64,000 nucleotides of DNA from Streptomyces cinereus (lineage in GTDB: Bacteria; Pseudomonadota; Gammaproteobacteria; Pseudomonadales; Moraxellaceae), in assembly GCA_014647715.1 (NCBI GenBank), contig BMPS01000009.1, forward strand, positions 1 to 64,000. The letters are read 5' to 3'. Positions 18,185 through 30,602 of the stretch are shown piece by piece. The notes under the pieces were generated by a model, which was not told the origin of the DNA, did not search any database, and was given only the letters and a program-made list of their open reading frames with translations. Positions within the stretch are counted from its first letter, which is position 1, and every line of letters starts with the position of its first letter. The position numbers were made by a program, and so were the translations under genes.

Positions 18185-19519
18185 ATGGTAGATAATATTA
18201 ATAATTCAGACTTAAACCGCGACCCTATCACTGGTGAACCAGGCTCACATCCAATCGGTACTGCAGTAGGCGGTATGGGTGGTGCTGCTGCAGGTGCAGC
18301 TATTGGTGCTATTGGTGGTCCATTAGGTATGTTAATCGGCGGTGCAATTGGTGCAATCGCGGGTGGTGCTGCAGGTCACGCCGCAGGTGAAGCGATTGAC
18401 CCAACTATTGAAGATACTTATTGGAACGATACCTATTCACAAACAACCTACTATAAAGATGGTTATGATTATACCACTGACTATCAACCAGCTTATGCCG
18501 TCGGTTATGCCAATCGTGCAAAATACCCAGCTGGTACAACGTTTGACAGTGTTGAATCAGACCTTGAACGTAGCTGGCATGAAGTAAAAGGTAATTCACG
18601 TCTTGCATGGGAAGATGCCAAAGAAGCCATTCGTGATGGTTGGGATAGAACAGACGCGCGTATTGCTGGTCAAGAATATTCACCACGTCTTCGTACGGTG
18701 GATGGCTATGCAGAAGGTGAAGAAAAAGGTCATCCTGTTGCTACGGGTACAGGTGCATTAAGTGGTGCCGCAGCAGGTGCAGCCGTTGGTTCAGTAGCCG
18801 GTCCTGTTGGTACCTTAGTGGGTGGCGCTATCGGTGCTGTAGCAGGTAGCGCGGCAGGTCATGAAGTCGGTGAAGCAGTCAATCCTACCACCGCTGAAGA
18901 TGCTTACGAAAAACCTCACCCAGTTGCCAGTGGTTCTGGGGCACTAGGCGGTGCAGCAGCCGGTGCAGCCGTTGGTTCAGTAGCGGGTCCTGTCGGTACC
19001 TTAGTGGGTGGCGCGATTGGCGCTGTAGCTGGCGGGGCAGCAGGTCATGAAGTCGGTGAAGCAGTCAATCCAACTGAAGCAGGCGAACAGCGTAAAGAAG
19101 CTAACCCTGTTGCCAGTGGTACAGGTATGGCAGCCGGTGCCGCTACAGGCGCAGCGATTGGTGCGGTAGGTGGTCCCGTAGGTTCAGTGGTGGGTGGTGC
19201 AATTGGTGCCGTAGCAGGTGCAGCCACAGGTAATGCCGTAGCAAATACGCTTGAAGGTAATACAGAAGAAGATACCTACTGGCGCAATAACTACAATACC
19301 ACGACTTACTATACCCAAGGCTATGATTACGATACCGACTATCGCTCAGCGTATGATTATGGTTATCGTGCACGTCATCATTTCAATACCGCTAATGAGT
19401 TTGAAAGTGTTGAAAATGACTTACGCAATGATTGGGAACAATTCAAAGGTAGTTCTCGTTTGACTTGGGACCAAGCTCGCCTAGCAGCCCGTGATGCATG
19501 GTATCGTATTGAGCGTTAA
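18185..19519 (+). CDS. multi-module glycine-zipper protein with duplicated YW domain
   Basis: A 444-aa protein built from repeats. Four glycine-zipper modules (about 22-75, 183-244, 245-306, 307-360), rich in GGAIGAVAG-type Gly/Ala stretches, could form membrane-inserting helical hairpins. Two copies of a Tyr/Trp-rich domain start at residues 76 and 362 (EDTYW...TTYY...GYDY...) and end in an amphipathic helix containing KG(N/S)SRL and R(D/-)GW/AW motifs. There is no classical signal peptide. The ATG at 18185 has GAGGA 7 bases upstream. Related proteins are found as stress-associated hypotheticals in proteobacteria; the function is not known to me. It is monocistronic with its own terminator. 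Confidence 0.85.
   Translation: MVDNINNSDLNRDPITGEPGSHPIGTAVGGMGGAAAGAAIGAIGGPLGMLIGGAIGAIAGGAAGHAAGEAIDPTIEDTYWNDTYSQTTYYKDGYDYTTDYQPAYAVGYANRAKYPAGTTFDSVESDLERSWHEVKGNSRLAWEDAKEAIRDGWDRTDARIAGQEYSPRLRTVDGYAEGEEKGHPVATGTGALSGAAAGAAVGSVAGPVGTLVGGAIGAVAGSAAGHEVGEAVNPTTAEDAYEKPHPVASGSGALGGAAAGAAVGSVAGPVGTLVGGAIGAVAGGAAGHEVGEAVNPTEAGEQRKEANPVASGTGMAAGAATGAAIGAVGGPVGSVVGGAIGAVAGAATGNAVANTLEGNTEEDTYWRNNYNTTTYYTQGYDYDTDYRSAYDYGYRARHHFNTANEFESVENDLRNDWEQFKGSSRLTWDQARLAARDAWYRIER
18731..19260 (+). repeat. three in-frame 186-bp repeats
   Basis: Units start at 18731, 18917 and 19103, exactly 186 bp (62 codons) apart. Units 1 and 2 are nearly identical over long stretches at DNA level (for example the segment encoding HEVGEAVNPT); unit 3 is diverged and shorter. 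A fourth, separate copy of the module begins near 18248. Copy-number change by recombination would keep the frame. Confidence 0.85.
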
Positions 19520-19541
19520 TCCATGGATTAAGCTTAACAAT

Positions 19542-19577
19542 AAAAAAAGACTTTCATTGATTTGAAAGTCTTTTTTT
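19542..19577 (+). terminator. terminator of the glycine-zipper gene
   Basis: A 15-bp stem including GACTTTCA/TGAAAGTC (19549-19556, 19563-19570) with flanking A and T runs, 23 bases after the stop; it may also serve mntP from the other side. Confidence 0.88.
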
Positions 19578-19616
19578 ATTTAACAAATTAAATTCAAAGC
19601 CAAAAAAGCCAGTTTA

Positions 19617-20207
19617 TTAAATTACCATTTTGATGCCAATACCGATTAATACTAGCCCACCAAAAATTTCAGCCTTACTCTCAAGCCACGTGCCAGATTG
19701 CTTGCCCATAAATACGCCGATAAAGCTAAAAATACCTGTTACCACGGCAATTACCGCACAGGATACATAAGGCTTGACTGGGATTAAATTTAAGGTAAAT
19801 CCAGCTGCCATTGCATCAATACTGGTTGCAATCGCTAAAGTAGTCATGGTTTTATGCGTAATGACAACATTGGCATCATTGGCGATATCTAAAGCAATAT
19901 TGTGCGGGGTGGAATCTTGTAATGTGGCATCTTCATCATCGCCAGATAAAGCTTCATACAGCATTTTTCCACCAAGCCCCACCAAAATAATGCACGCGAT
20001 CCAAGGCGCCCAATTTGCGATAAATCCTAAGATTGAACGTCCACCGAGATAACCAATCAAAGGCATTAAGCCTTGAAAGACGCCAAAATATACGCCTGCC
20101 ATAACCGCAATTTTGGTCGTATCTTGGCGATGTTTGGCACCGAGTCCAATCGCTACAGCAAAGGCATCCATTGATAAGGCTATCGCTAGCAGTAATAAAG
20201 CAATCAT
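19617..20207 (-). CDS. mntP: manganese efflux pump MntP
   Basis: A 196-aa inner-membrane protein with six predicted helices that exports Mn(II). Two inverted halves each carry the conserved acidic motif: [13 protein letters not shown] (Asp14) and [12 protein letters not shown] (Asp131). A longer hydrophilic loop (about 88-118) separates the halves. Only AGAG is available as ribosome-binding site. In enterobacteria mntP is controlled by a yybP-ykoY riboswitch; none is visible in the 103-bp gap from gyrB. Confidence 0.93.
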   Translation of the reverse strand: MIALLLLAIALSMDAFAVAIGLGAKHRQDTTKIAVMAGVYFGVFQGLMPLIGYLGGRSILGFIANWAPWIACIILVGLGGKMLYEALSGDDEDATLQDSTPHNIALDIANDANVVITHKTMTTLAIATSIDAMAAGFTLNLIPVKPYVSCAVIAVVTGIFSFIGVFMGKQSGTWLESKAEIFGGLVLIGIGIKMVI

Positions 20208-20240
20208 GTGATATCTCTTTTAAAAATTCTAGCTGAAACA

Positions 20241-20270
20241 AAACCACCTTATTACAACATAAGGTGGTTT
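20241..20270 (-). terminator. terminator of gyrB
   Basis: A perfect 12-bp stem AAACCACCTTAT/ATAAGGTGGTTT with a 6-nt loop, 41 bases beyond the gyrB stop. The downstream T run is short, so partial read-through into mntP (start 34 bases further) is possible. Confidence 0.75.
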
Positions 20271-20310
20271 CTATTGTATTAAAGTATTAAAACACGACTC
20301 TAAAATTGGG

Positions 20311-22950
<2,640 letters not shown>

Positions 22951-23065
22951 TTATGAGAGGCAAAATAGTGATTTATCTGAGCTAGAAAAGCGGGGTTTTA
23001 AGTTACATCAGTTTGAAAAAATACTTAATCATTTAAACTTAGTCGCCTAAAAATGTTATTGGTTT

Positions 23066-24238
23066 TTATAGGTCATTTTGAATAGGTTGTGCTTCAAGTG
23101 ATAATTGTCTAACGCTCCCCTGTTCCACGTGAAACAGTTTAATATCATCCTGCCAAATCTTTTGAATACTCTCAGCGATATCTTGGGTAAGACTGGTGAT
23201 AAACAGCTGTGAATTCACTTGTTTTAAGCCAGTTAATAACAACATAAGCGCGTCATTATCCAATTCCGCTGTGATATCGTCCACCAATACCAAAGGTACT
23301 TTATCGACCTGATTGAGTAACGGCAACTGCGATAAGCGAAGCGCCATGACCAATAATTTTTTTTCACCCCGTGACAGCATATCGGTGGCAAGCAATGTCT
23401 GCTTGTGTTTATGCCCTGCTGCATCGGTATGCACTAAATCTAGCACAACATTGATATCAGCCCGATGGCATCCCATACGCGTATAGCCAAGCTCGATGTC
23501 AGACGCTAAACGATTGGCTAAGGTAATGGCTAAGCCAGCCTCAGTATCAAACCCCGGGGTATAACGCAATCGTAATTTTTCGGCATACTGAGGTAAAAAT
23601 TTTTGCACTTGCGCCAAAAAATGGGGCTGCCATTGTTCAATGATGTCAGCCCTTGCTTGGTGAATTTTTTCTGCATGTTGACTGAGCTGGTAATCCCAAG
23701 CTGACAGTTCTTGCTGTTGCAGGCTAGTTAATGAAGCATTGCCAACATTTTGCTTTAATAAGCTATTGCGTTGTTTTAGTAGACGCTGATAAGACAGCCA
23801 ATTGGGATGAAACGATGGTTCCACGTGAAACCCTAACCAATCTAACATTTCACGCCTTGCTTGACTACCGTCTTCTAGTTGGGCAAGGCTCACAGGCTCG
23901 AGTAATAGTGTGGGTAGCAGCTGCGCAAGTGGGCTTTGGGTGACAAGCGACTGACCATTAAGTCGCAATTGCGTGGTAGCGTCTTGGGATTTGGCAATAG
24001 CGACTGTTTGATCATCATTGAGCCTAGCAAAAACCGTCGTATCGCTAAAACCATGCTCAATATAATGCCTCGGTTGATGATGGCGAAAACTTTTGCCGCG
24101 CGATAATAAATAGATGCTTTCTAATAGCGACGTTTTCCCGCTGCCATTTTGACCCAAGAACACATTACAACTGCTGGGTTGTAATGCAATCGTGTGAAGA
24201 TTGCGAAAATGATGAATAGTTAATTCAATAATTTGCAT
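23066..24238 (-). CDS. recF: DNA replication and repair protein RecF
   Basis: RecF is an SMC-like ATPase that with RecO and RecR loads RecA at gaps. The 390-aa protein has Walker A GQNGSGKTS (29-37), the signature MLSRGEKKLLVMALRL and the Walker B LVLVDDITAELD. It follows dnaN by 52 bp. Two parS sites lie within it; each encodes an FHVE peptide (LFHVEQ near the C-terminus, GFHVEP in the middle). Confidence 0.97.
   Translation of the reverse strand: MQIIELTIHHFRNLHTIALQPSSCNVFLGQNGSGKTSLLESIYLLSRGKSFRHHQPRHYIEHGFSDTTVFARLNDDQTVAIAKSQDATTQLRLNGQSLVTQSPLAQLLPTLLLEPVSLAQLEDGSQARREMLDWLGFHVEPSFHPNWLSYQRLLKQRNSLLKQNVGNASLTSLQQQELSAWDYQLSQHAEKIHQARADIIEQWQPHFLAQVQKFLPQYAEKLRLRYTPGFDTEAGLAITLANRLASDIELGYTRMGCHRADINVVLDLVHTDAAGHKHKQTLLATDMLSRGEKKLLVMALRLSQLPLLNQVDKVPLVLVDDITAELDNDALMLLLTGLKQVNSQLFITSLTQDIAESIQKIWQDDIKLFHVEQGSVRQLSLEAQPIQNDL
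23121..23136. other. parS site 2 (in recF)
   Basis: TGTTCCACGTGAAACA, a full match to the parS consensus TGTTNCACGTGAAACA; about 3.9 kb from oriC, near the 3' end of recF. Confidence 0.92.
23817..23832. other. parS site 3 (in recF)
   Basis: GGTTCCACGTGAAACC, 14 of 16 consensus bases; the outermost pair is changed to G/C but remains complementary. 696 bp from site 2. Confidence 0.7.
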
Positions 24239-24290
24239 GATTTATCTACTTGACTACTCATCACTAAATTGAAAAAAATATGCCCGCTGA

Positions 24291-25466
24291 CTAAATACGC
24301 ATTGGCATAACCACAAACTCGTGTTTGCTATCGTTGACTTGCTGTACCAATACCGAAGCATTGGCTTGGCTCATATGAAAGTCAATTTCCCCTTGCAATA
24401 CATTAAGTACATCTAGCAAATAAGCCACATTGAATGATATTTCTAATGGCTCACCTTGATACTTAACCTCAAGCTGCTCACTGGCTTCATCTTGCTCAGC
24501 ATTGCTAGCACGCACCATCAAATTGTTATCACCTGAAAAATCAAAAATCACGCCACGCGATTTCTCATTACTCAAAATAGCCACGCGGCGAAGCACATTC
24601 GCTAATTGCTCTTGACTAATACGGGCAAGTTTGTTGGTTGACGACGGCATGACGCGGCGATAATCGGGAAACTTACCATCAATCAGGCGTGCGGTAAAAG
24701 CCACCATGATGGCATTTTTTAGCTGTCCTGTACTATCGACTTCACCAAAGGGTAGTAAGACTTGTAAAAATTCACGGCCGACATTGAGGGTGATTTTATT
24801 GTCTTGATTTGGTAGCATGCGTTTAAGCTCTGCTAACAAACGTTGTAATTCAAGTACGGCTTTTCTTGGTAAAATTGCAGACAGTGCCACGTTATCATCA
24901 CACGCTATCACTGTACGAGCCAATGCCAAGCGGTGACCATCGGTTGATACTGTCGCTAATTGCCGCTCTTTAACCTCAAACAGCATACCGGTGAGATAGT
25001 AACGCACGTCTTGCACTGCCATCGCAAAATGCGTTTTATCGAGCAAATCGACTAGGTCTTCACGGCCCAATTGAATAGGCGTGACTTGCTCGGGCTCACC
25101 CAATAGGGGAAAGTCTTGGGCAGGCAAGGTGCTGAGTTTAAAACGACTACTACCGCAGACAATTAAACACTGATTGTCGTTAGCGACAGTGATAGAGACC
25201 GGTAAACCGTCGGGCAATAATTTTACGATATCTTTGAATTTGTTGGCAGGAACGGTGATTTCACCTGGTTGTTTGCACGCCGATGCTGGCAAATTAAGGG
25301 TGGCTTGTAATTCAAGCTCCAAATCTGACGCTACCATCACCAATTGAGAGGGGGTTAACGCCAATTTCATATTTCCCAAAATCACCATGTTATGGCGTTT
25401 GTCAGCGGCTTTTGAAATTAAATTAATCGCTTGTAGTAACAAATCGCGAGAGATTACTAATTGCAT
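24291..25466 (-). CDS. dnaN: DNA polymerase III beta subunit (sliding clamp)
   Basis: The processivity clamp, a ring-shaped dimer. The protein is 391 aa, slightly longer than E. coli (366); an extra segment lies around AVLELQRLLAELKRMLPNQDNK. The N-terminus MQLVISRDLLLQAINLISKAADKRHNMVILGN and the C-terminal VMPMRI, which supplies the clamp's peptide-binding pocket region, are conserved. GAGGCGG precedes the ATG. It lies 103 bp after dnaA and 52 bp before recF, the standard operon. Confidence 0.98.
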   Translation of the reverse strand: MQLVISRDLLLQAINLISKAADKRHNMVILGNMKLALTPSQLVMVASDLELELQATLNLPASACKQPGEITVPANKFKDIVKLLPDGLPVSITVANDNQCLIVCGSSRFKLSTLPAQDFPLLGEPEQVTPIQLGREDLVDLLDKTHFAMAVQDVRYYLTGMLFEVKERQLATVSTDGHRLALARTVIACDDNVALSAILPRKAVLELQRLLAELKRMLPNQDNKITLNVGREFLQVLLPFGEVDSTGQLKNAIMVAFTARLIDGKFPDYRRVMPSSTNKLARISQEQLANVLRRVAILSNEKSRGVIFDFSGDNNLMVRASNAEQDEASEQLEVKYQGEPLEISFNVAYLLDVLNVLQGEIDFHMSQANASVLVQQVNDSKHEFVVMPMRI

Positions 25467-25569
25467 GGCACCGCCTCAAATCAAAATGAATGGTTTAACA
25501 AATGGAAAAATTACAATCTATTATACGGGGTAATTAACTAAAAATCTTTTTAATCGAGTTAACAAAATA

Positions 25570-26910
25570 CTAGGTCTGTAACATTAATTTTAATGAGCGA
25601 TAATCCTTATCAAACATCAGATCGCTGACACAAAGTTCTTGAACTTTTTCACAGGCGTGCATCACCGTGGTATGGTCGCGACCGCCAAATGATTGACCAA
25701 TTTCTGTAAAGCTGTTGTTGGTTAGTTCACGGGCTAAACTCATAGCCACTTGCCGCGGACGAGCGATATGACGTAAACGCTTTTTACCCATTAAGTCTTT
25801 GACTGAGATATCATAAAACTCAGCAACAACTTTACGAATATTATCCATGCTGACCGCTTGTACACGCATGGCAATCAAATCTTTTAACGCCATTTGTACC
25901 AGCTCTAGATGGATAGGCTGATTGAGCAAACGAGAAATAGCTAGAACTTTGTTGAGCGCGCCTTCCAATTCTCGCACATTGGCGATGATATGCTGAGCGA
26001 TAAAAATAGCGCACTCTTTTGGCAAAATCACCTCTTGCGCCTTGGATTTTTTTTGCAAAATTTGAATACGGGTTTCTAGCTCTGGCGGCTCTAACGCCAC
26101 GGCCACCCCCCAAGCTAGACGTGACTTTAAACGCTCGTCAAAATCAGTGAGGGCACTCGGGTGTTTATCGGATGCCAAAATCACCTGTTTATTTTTGCTC
26201 ATAAAGTCATTGAGCAATAGCAAAAACTGCTCGCTACTTTTTTGCTTGCCGGCAATCACATGAATATCATCAATAATCAACAAATCGGCTTTTTTAATTT
26301 TATCTTTGAACTCATCGATTTTTTGTGTTCTTAATGAATGCACCAGCTGGTTGACAAACTTATCGGACGTAAAGTAATAAAAACTTTTGCCTTGCTTTAA
26401 AATCTCATGGGCAATTGCTTGCATCAAATGGGTTTTTCCCAAACCTGTCGCACCATAAATAAACAGCGGATTATTTTTAGATTGACCCAAGTTGTTGGCA
26501 GTCTCTCGGCAAATACTATAAGCAATTTGATTGGATTTTGCGGTTACGAATTGGTCAAACGTAAAATGCGGATCGATATACTGAAAGGAGCGTTGCTGCT
26601 CAGTTTTTACCAGTGTTACTTTTTGCTCACCAAACTCTTGTTTACTAACGGCGTCGGTGATTGCGTTACCCTTATCAATTTGAATTTGCACCTGAATCGG
26701 TAAGGTTGGCTCAAGCTGTTGTAAAATCGTTTGAATTTGACTTAAATGATTTTTTTCAACATAACTGGCAAAGTACTGGTTAGGTACATTGACAACCATC
26801 GTGTTATTATGCATCGAGGCGGATAATGGGCGAATCCACATGGTAAAAATATTATCAGGTACTTGATATTTTAATTCGTCAACGCACTTAAGCCATAATG
26901 CATCAGCCAT
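25570..26910 (-). CDS. dnaA: chromosomal replication initiator DnaA
   Basis: DnaA is the AAA+ initiator that binds the DnaA boxes at oriC and opens the duplex. The 446-aa protein has the N-terminal DnaB-interaction domain (about 1-75), Walker A GATGLGKT (153-160), Walker B LLIIDDIHVIAGK, and the C-terminal DNA-binding signature GGRDHTTVMHACEKV (about 409-423). GGAAAG is 8 bases before the ATG. It is transcribed away from the adjacent origin, whose boxes probably also autoregulate it. Confidence 0.98.
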   Translation of the reverse strand: MADALWLKCVDELKYQVPDNIFTMWIRPLSASMHNNTMVVNVPNQYFASYVEKNHLSQIQTILQQLEPTLPIQVQIQIDKGNAITDAVSKQEFGEQKVTLVKTEQQRSFQYIDPHFTFDQFVTAKSNQIAYSICRETANNLGQSKNNPLFIYGATGLGKTHLMQAIAHEILKQGKSFYYFTSDKFVNQLVHSLRTQKIDEFKDKIKKADLLIIDDIHVIAGKQKSSEQFLLLLNDFMSKNKQVILASDKHPSALTDFDERLKSRLAWGVAVALEPPELETRIQILQKKSKAQEVILPKECAIFIAQHIIANVRELEGALNKVLAISRLLNQPIHLELVQMALKDLIAMRVQAVSMDNIRKVVAEFYDISVKDLMGKKRLRHIARPRQVAMSLARELTNNSFTEIGQSFGGRDHTTVMHACEKVQELCVSDLMFDKDYRSLKLMLQT

Positions 26911-26988
26911 AACTTTGCTTTCCTAATCCAAGCATCTTCAAAATTGGTGTAATGTATCATAAAACAGCGATTTTACAAATAAAATTAT

Positions 26989-27194
26989 TGTGGATAACAA
27001 TGTGGATATAATTGTTGATAAGTAAAAACAGGAAATTACTAACAAGCTATCAACGGTTTATATACATACTTATCAACATGGCAAATATTTGTTTTTTATT
27101 ATTTTTAGTTAAATATCCACAGAAATAGACCTGCTTAATAATAATAAATAATACTTATTAAATATATAATAATAAAATAATTCTTTGTGGATAA
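26989..27194. other. oriC: chromosomal replication origin oriC
   Basis: Between dnaA and rpmH lie two perfect DnaA boxes TGTGGATAA (26989-26997, 27186-27194) and four with one mismatch: TGTGGATAT (27001-27009), TGTTGATAA (27013-27021), TTATCAACA (27070-27078) and ATATCCACA (27113-27121). An almost pure A/T stretch (27137-27183, with repeated AATAATA) is a likely unwinding element. The 500-bp gap 26911-27410 has no ORF. Genes on both sides read away from it. This is the standard gammaproteobacterial origin position (Pseudomonas-like). GC-skew was not computed. Confidence 0.9.
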
Positions 27195-27365
27195 CTTTTG
27201 TTGAATGGTATTTGTTATACAAAAATGTTATTTTAAATAAACAAAATAATTGATTGTGTCTGTGATTTAAAGAAAGAAATTAACCAATAATCTTAGTTAT
27301 CCTTGACCTATTGGTTAAAATTAAGGATAATACTAGATTAACTGTTTTGAAATTTTGTATTTTAA

Positions 27366-27545
<180 letters not shown>

Positions 27546-27600
27546 TGTCTATTTCTTAACTTGATTTAATGATAATGTTGACATTAAAACAGGTTATAGT

Positions 27601-27633
27601 AAAAAGCGATATACTTCTTATATCGCTTTTTTT
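27601..27633 (+). terminator. terminator between rpmH and rnpA
   Basis: A 13-bp stem AAAAAGCGATATA/TATATCGCTTTTT with a 5-nt loop and extra T residues, 55 bases after rpmH. It should largely uncouple rnpA from rpmH transcription. Confidence 0.9.
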
Positions 27634-27769
27634 ATTGTTATACCCGAAGTCCGTTCGTAACCTACGCTTAGCATACTCCCCTACTCTATTATTTCAGCCT
27701 GTTTTTACCCTATCCATCAAATCTTGATAGTTTTTAATGGTGCTTTGGTATTGATTTGGACTTATCCTC

Positions 27770-28225
27770 ATGACTGCAGACAAACCTTTTAAATTTGATA
27801 AATCACAGCGGCTGCTAACGCCCAAAGATTTTAAAGCGATGTTGGGTCGTCATACCAAAACTGGTGAAGATCAGTCACAGCATGTTGTCGTTTTTAAAAT
27901 TCATCAACCTAATCTGTTGTTATTCGTCAAAGTGGTTTTAGCTGATAACCAAAGACAAGCTGCAGTAAATCGGTTGGGTCTTGCGATTACTAAAAAGAAA
28001 GTCAAACGTGCCCATGAACGAAATCGTATTAAGCGATTAACGCGAGAATATTTTCGATTGCATCAGCACCAGCTAAATGCCCAAGTTGATATTTTATTAA
28101 CTATCAAGCAGTTTTCCGATGATATGCAAAATCAAGCAATTGTCCAGCAATTAGCGATGGGCTTTAACTTAATCAATGATAAGATTGGAAAGTTGAAGCG
28201 GAATTATTTTAGCGGCAGTTCGTAA
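27770..28225 (+). CDS. rnpA: ribonuclease P protein component
   Basis: The protein cofactor of RNase P, which aids 5' maturation of tRNA precursors. At 151 aa it is longer than the E. coli protein (119) because of an N-terminal extension and a longer loop (about 28-40). The RNR signature is RNRIKRLTRE (84-93). The ribosome-binding site is weak. It precedes yidD by 44 bp. Confidence 0.95.
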   Translation: MTADKPFKFDKSQRLLTPKDFKAMLGRHTKTGEDQSQHVVVFKIHQPNLLLFVKVVLADNQRQAAVNRLGLAITKKKVKRAHERNRIKRLTREYFRLHQHQLNAQVDILLTIKQFSDDMQNQAIVQQLAMGFNLINDKIGKLKRNYFSGSS

Positions 28226-28269
28226 TATCTTTACTCCAATGAAGGTAATAAAAAATCTGGGTTTAATCC

Positions 28270-28569
28270 ATGGATAAATTATTAGCAAAATTTTTGCTGT
28301 TGATGATTATATTTTATCAGCGTTTGATTAGTCCCTGGTTGGCACCTCGTTGCCGCTTTTATCCAACGTGTTCTAGTTATGGTTTAGAGGCGGTAAGATT
28401 GCATGGCGGGTACCAGGGTGGATTATTAACAGCCAAGCGTATCGCACGTTGTCATCCTTGGGGTGGGCATGGCATTGATTTTGTCCCTAAGCCGTTATAT
28501 CGCTACCACTATCATTATATTGACACACGCCCGTCTTACTTTTTGGTATATGCTTATCACTATCATTAA
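28270..28569 (+). CDS. yidD: membrane protein insertion efficiency factor YidD
   Basis: A 99-aa member of the YidD family, a small membrane-associated protein that aids YidC-dependent insertion. The core [24 protein letters not shown] and [24 protein letters not shown] are conserved, with three cysteines. The histidine- and tyrosine-rich tail (last ~20 residues) is not part of the family core. Position between rnpA and yidC is canonical. Confidence 0.95.
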   Translation: MDKLLAKFLLLMIIFYQRLISPWLAPRCRFYPTCSSYGLEAVRLHGGYQGGLLTAKRIARCHPWGGHGIDFVPKPLYRYHYHYIDTRPSYFLVYAYHYH

Positions 28570-28750
28570 TTTATTGAGTTAATGAACTTATAAAAACTTG
28601 TTGCGAGTCTTAAATAGCGTAATTGAGTCAACTATTTATGGAATATCTTTTTTAACTTTTTTTTAGTAGAATGTCTTCTATTTTTTAATTGTTTTTCCTT
28701 TATTAGCAACTAGTGATTTCAAGCAATATCATTAGATAGGATAGCTATAT

Positions 28751-30442
28751 ATGCAAAAAATTTTACGGACATTGATTATTATCGCAATGTTAATTACGGG
28801 TTATTTGCTGATTCTGGCATGGCGGGATGATTATACCAATGTAAATAAACCCGTGGCGATAACCCCAACAACCACAGCGGTCAGTAGCAATGATGTGCCA
28901 GTGGCGGGGACTTCAAGTACGCCAACGGGCGATGTTCCAACCGCAACAGCAACCACACCAACCCCAGCTGCTACTACCCAGCGAACGGGCGCACAGCTCA
29001 TTAGCGTGATGACGGACAAATATGATCTTCGTATTAATCCAGTCGGTGGCGATGTGGTGTACGCGGCGCTTCGAGAGCAGACCCAGACATTAGATAGCAA
29101 ACAGCCATTTGTACTCCTTGAAGAAGATAGTAATCGCGTATATGTGGCTCAGTCAGGGTTAATTGGCGCCAATGGTATTGATAATAGCAATGGTCGTGCG
29201 ACTTTTACCGCGCCTAGTAACCAATTTGTCATGCAGCCTAACCAAGCCGAATTGGTCGTGCCTTTAACTTATCAAAAAGATGGCGTAACCGTCATCAAAT
29301 CGTATAAGTTTACCAAAGGTCAATATCCTATCAATGTCAGCTATAACATCACCAATAACGGCACACAGCCTTGGCAAGGACAAATGTATGCGCAGTTAAA
29401 ACGTGATAATAGCGAAGACCCAGGTAAAGGTGACAAAGGCGCAATTAGCCTATCGACTTACCTAGGTGGCGCATGGGGTACACCAGATCAGCCTTACAAC
29501 AAACTCAAGTTTGGTAATTTTAATGAGGGTTTAAAAGTCAGCAGTGATAAAGGCTGGATTGGTATGGTACAGCATTATTTTGTCACCGCTTGGATGCCAA
29601 AGGATTACACAGCAAATTTTTATAGCCGTGAAGCTGGCAAAGATCACATCATCGGGTTTACCAGTAACCCTGTGTCAGTTGCTCCCAACAAGCAAGTGAC
29701 GTTAACGTCTGCCTTGTATGCAGGTCCAAAAATTCAAACCAACTTAAAGCCTTTGGCAGAGGGGTTAGATAAAACTGTTGATTACGGTATTTTATGGCCG
29801 ATTTCAAAAGTCCTATTTTGGATTTTGGATAATGTGCATAAAGTGTTAGGCAACTGGGGTTGGTCAATTATTGTACTCACTTTATTGGTTAAAATCGCAT
29901 TGATGCCAATTGCCAATAAAAGCTATCACTCGATGGCAAAAATGCGTGCAGTTGCCCCAAGGTTGCAAGCCTTAAAAGAAGAATATGGTGATGACCGTAT
30001 GCGTATGTCACAAGAGATGATGCGCATCTACAAAGAAGAAAAAGTTAACCCAATGGCAGGTTGTTTACCGGTATTGCTGCAAATGCCGATTTTCTTGGCG
30101 TTGTATTGGGTACTGGTTGAATCGGTTCAATTACGCCATGCCCCTTGGATTGGTTGGATTCGTGACTTATCATCCATGGATCCATTGTTTATCTTGCCAC
30201 TGATTATGGGCGCTGCGATGTTTTTTCAGCAGATGCTAAACCCGCAGCCGCAAGATCCTATGCAGGCTCGTGTGATGAAATTTATGCCGATTATTTTCAC
30301 CGTGTTTATGCTATTCTTCCCAGCGGGTCTAGTGCTTTATTGGACAGTCAACAATTTGTTTAGTATGGCGCAGCAATACTTTATCAATAAAAAAGTTGAG
30401 CGTGAGCAAGCAGCAAAAGAGGCAGCACGTAACGTGGTGTAA
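28751..30442 (+). CDS. yidC: membrane protein insertase YidC
   Basis: YidC inserts and folds inner-membrane proteins, alone or with SecYEG. The 563-aa protein has an N-terminal helix (about 7-24), a Thr/Pro/Ala-rich linker (about 40-78), the large periplasmic beta domain and the conserved C-terminal insertase core of five helices (from about 355; ILTLLVKIALMPIANKSYHSMAKMR, NPMAGCLPVLLQMPIF). It closes the rnpA-yidD-yidC unit. Confidence 0.98.
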   Translation: MQKILRTLIIIAMLITGYLLILAWRDDYTNVNKPVAITPTTTAVSSNDVPVAGTSSTPTGDVPTATATTPTPAATTQRTGAQLISVMTDKYDLRINPVGGDVVYAALREQTQTLDSKQPFVLLEEDSNRVYVAQSGLIGANGIDNSNGRATFTAPSNQFVMQPNQAELVVPLTYQKDGVTVIKSYKFTKGQYPINVSYNITNNGTQPWQGQMYAQLKRDNSEDPGKGDKGAISLSTYLGGAWGTPDQPYNKLKFGNFNEGLKVSSDKGWIGMVQHYFVTAWMPKDYTANFYSREAGKDHIIGFTSNPVSVAPNKQVTLTSALYAGPKIQTNLKPLAEGLDKTVDYGILWPISKVLFWILDNVHKVLGNWGWSIIVLTLLVKIALMPIANKSYHSMAKMRAVAPRLQALKEEYGDDRMRMSQEMMRIYKEEKVNPMAGCLPVLLQMPIFLALYWVLVESVQLRHAPWIGWIRDLSSMDPLFILPLIMGAAMFFQQMLNPQPQDPMQARVMKFMPIIFTVFMLFFPAGLVLYWTVNNLFSMAQQYFINKKVEREQAAKEAARNVV

Positions 30443-30474
30443 ATCCATCAAACCGTAATTTAATACTTTAACCG

Positions 30475-30505
30475 CCCTTTAAACCGTTGTTTAAAGGGTT
30501 TTTTA
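30475..30505 (+). terminator. terminator of yidC
   Basis: A 10-bp stem CCCTTTAAAC/GTTTAAAGGG with a 4-nt loop and a T run, 32 bases after the stop. Confidence 0.9.
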
Positions 30506-30602
30506 TTGGCAAAAAATAATCATGTTGTAATCAGTGAACGGATGTTAAAATATCAGCATTAAGTCAATGCTGACTACCCAAAATGTTAGATTGTAAAAAA
30601 TT

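Noticed and set aside
20208-20310. A yybP-ykoY manganese riboswitch upstream of mntP
   Set aside because: Only the gyrB terminator and about 35 further bases are available; none of the conserved aptamer blocks were found.
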